Made by a program: the position numbers and the translations under genes
Source of the DNA: Stutzerimonas azotifigens DSM 17556
GTDB lineage: Bacteria; Pseudomonadota; Gammaproteobacteria; Pseudomonadales; Pseudomonadaceae
Direction of reading: 5' to 3'
Length of the DNA stretch: 53,226 bases
NCBI RefSeq assembly: GCF_000425625.1
Contig: NZ_KE384412.1
Location: forward strand, 55,080 to 108,305
Notes under the pieces: model-generated
What the model was told of the DNA's origin: nothing
What the model saw: the letters and a program-made list of their open reading frames with translations, nothing else
Database searches by the model: none
Shown here: piece by piece, positions 51,156-53,226 of the stretch
Position numbering within the stretch: the first letter of the stretch is position 1
Layout of the letters: every line of letters starts with the position of its first letter

Positions 51156-51905
51156 TCAACGCCTGGCCAGCGCCTGCCCGCCGCCCTCGCGGACCCAGAG
51201 CACGGTCGCGCCGGCCACCGCCGCCGGCATCACCAGCAGGTTGAGCCCGGGGACCAGCAGCGCGGCGTAGGTCACCGCGCCGAAGCTCAGGCTGCGCCAG
51301 CGGCGCTCGCGCAGCCAGGCGAGCATGTCCTGCCAGCTCATCTTGTGGTTGTCGGCCGGGTAGTCGATGTACTGCACGGCCATCATCCAGACGCCGAACA
51401 GCAGCCACAGCGGCGCGGCGACCAGGTTCAGCCCGGGAATGAACGACAGCACCAGCAGCGCCAACGCGCGTGGCGCGTAGTAGGCCAGCTTGCGCGCCTC
51501 GCGGGCGAAGGTGCGCGGCAACATCGCCAGCAGCTCGGCCCAGCTGAACGGCGGGAAATCGTCCTCGCCGCGCACCACCACCTCGACCTTCTCCGAGAGG
51601 AAGCCATTGAAGGGCGCGGCGATCAGCGTGCTGAGCAGGGTGAAGGAGAAGAACACCATGACCAGCACCAGCAATACGAACAGCGGCCACAGCAGGTATT
51701 CGAGAAACGCCAGCCACTCGGGCAGCGACGGCATGAAGGCGTCGACCCAACCGTCGAACTGCCGCACGCCGAGGTAGATCAGCCCGCCGAACAGGATCAG
51801 GTTGACCAGCACCGGCAGGATCACGAACAGCCGCAGGCCCGGGCTCAGCACCAGGCGCAGGCCTTCGCGCAGGCATTCGGGACCGGTCAGGGCGGCGGTG
51901 GGCAT
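51156..51905 (-). CDS. cysZ: Sulfate transporter CysZ
   Basis: A 249-residue inner-membrane protein of the EI24/CysZ family that imports sulfate for cysteine synthesis. Family motifs include [20 protein letters not shown] (start region), [18 protein letters not shown] and a late [17 protein letters not shown]. Four or more hydrophobic segments. Divergent from trxB, which also supplies reducing power for sulfate assimilation. Confidence 0.92.
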   Translation of the reverse strand: MPTAALTGPECLREGLRLVLSPGLRLFVILPVLVNLILFGGLIYLGVRQFDGWVDAFMPSLPEWLAFLEYLLWPLFVLLVLVMVFFSFTLLSTLIAAPFNGFLSEKVEVVVRGEDDFPPFSWAELLAMLPRTFAREARKLAYYAPRALALLVLSFIPGLNLVAAPLWLLFGVWMMAVQYIDYPADNHKMSWQDMLAWLRERRWRSLSFGAVTYAALLVPGLNLLVMPAAVAGATVLWVREGGGQALARR

Positions 51906-52016
51906 ACGAAAGCTCCAGTCGAGACGAACGCTCGGACCTTACCGGCTTTGCCGGGCGGGCGGAAGCGCCGACGGCGTCAGGCATAGCCACAGCCTATCGG
52001 AGGCATGCAGGATTGA

Positions 52017-53081
<1,065 letters not shown>

Positions 53082-53167
53082 GGCCAGAGCAGGCGTTGCC
53101 TGCGACCGGGGCCTGTACGATAGGTGCGGACCAGCACCAGGCATCCCCCTCTCCCACGCAAATGCGC

Positions 53168-53211
53168 CCCTCATCCGGCCCTGCGGGCCACCTTCTCCCG
53201 AGGGGAGAAGG
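53168..53211. repeat. Family E interspersed repeat
   Basis: The same 43-44 bp element as at 17177-17221, differing by one base inside the second loop (CCCGAGGGGAG versus CCCGCGGGGAG). It contains two hairpins, GGCCCTGCGGGCC and TTCTCCC..GGGGAGAA. Confidence 0.88.
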
Positions 53212-53226
53212 ACAAAGCAGCCTGCG

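Overview
The window looks like chromosomal DNA of a high-GC Pseudomonas, outside or near the P. aeruginosa group. The main evidence is mvaT (an H-NS-like silencer typical of Pseudomonas), a sadC-type diguanylate cyclase, olsB-olsA, aapJQMP, and several Pseudomonas-style REP palindrome families. From memory, the order purU-mvaT-sbcB-RDD-SpoIIM-DUF4129-DUF4350-MoxR-DUF58-pilZ-pykA-ferredoxin reductase-sadC-fumarase matches a conserved Pseudomonas block; no database search was run. Nearly all of it is core-genome housekeeping DNA. The only intact mobile gene is one IS110-family transposase.

Layout. 1-4.7 kb: a REP cluster, a YqfO/NIF3-like protein and purL. 4.7-9.5 kb: an octamer tandem array, then the aapJQMP amino-acid ABC transporter on the minus strand. 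9.5-17 kb: esterase, rhlB, a 54-aa membrane protein, moaCDE, a heptamer tandem array, a PIN-PhoH ATPase, a cation-efflux protein and yaaA. 17-21.4 kb: repeats, a bifunctional mannose-1-phosphate guanylyltransferase/isomerase, purU and mvaT. 21.4-30.2 kb: sbcB, then a six-gene RDD/SpoIIM/DUF4129/DUF4350/MoxR/DUF58 membrane operon and a PilZ protein. 30.2-36.6 kb: two small exported proteins, pykA, ferredoxin reductase, sadC and class I fumarase. 36.6-42.7 kb: a MITE-like insertion in the fumarase terminator, a DJ-1/PfpI protein, a cardiolipin synthase, an ODP-type metallo-beta-lactamase-fold protein, a short acyl-CoA-dehydrogenase-like protein and ornithine-lipid genes olsBA. 42.7-44.2 kb: IS110 in a REP-rich gap. 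44.2-53.1 kb: ACP phosphodiesterase, hydrolase/aldolase pair, flavodoxin, PilZ-like protein, folM-folX, an Anabaena-sensory-rhodopsin-transducer homologue, DUF1244-HopJ pair, FMN-reductase-like protein, cysZ and trxB.

Functional themes are purine and one-carbon metabolism (purL, purU, folM, folX), molybdopterin synthesis (moaCDE), membrane lipid remodelling (cls, olsBA, acpH), c-di-GMP signalling (sadC and two PilZ-type proteins) and redox (trxB, flavodoxins, ferredoxin reductase, ODP).

I did not find a clear new multi-gene defence or mobile system. The most unusual signals are in the non-coding DNA: two copies of a long inverted repeat that each start on the TAG stop codon of a gene, a 204-bp MITE-like element with a 12-bp target duplication in a terminator, two related short tandem arrays, REP copies that supply the C-termini of two proteins, and an IS110 whose upstream non-coding end is where a bridge RNA would be expected. 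An orphan rhodopsin-transducer-like gene and the poorly understood MoxR membrane operon are the best protein-level leads.
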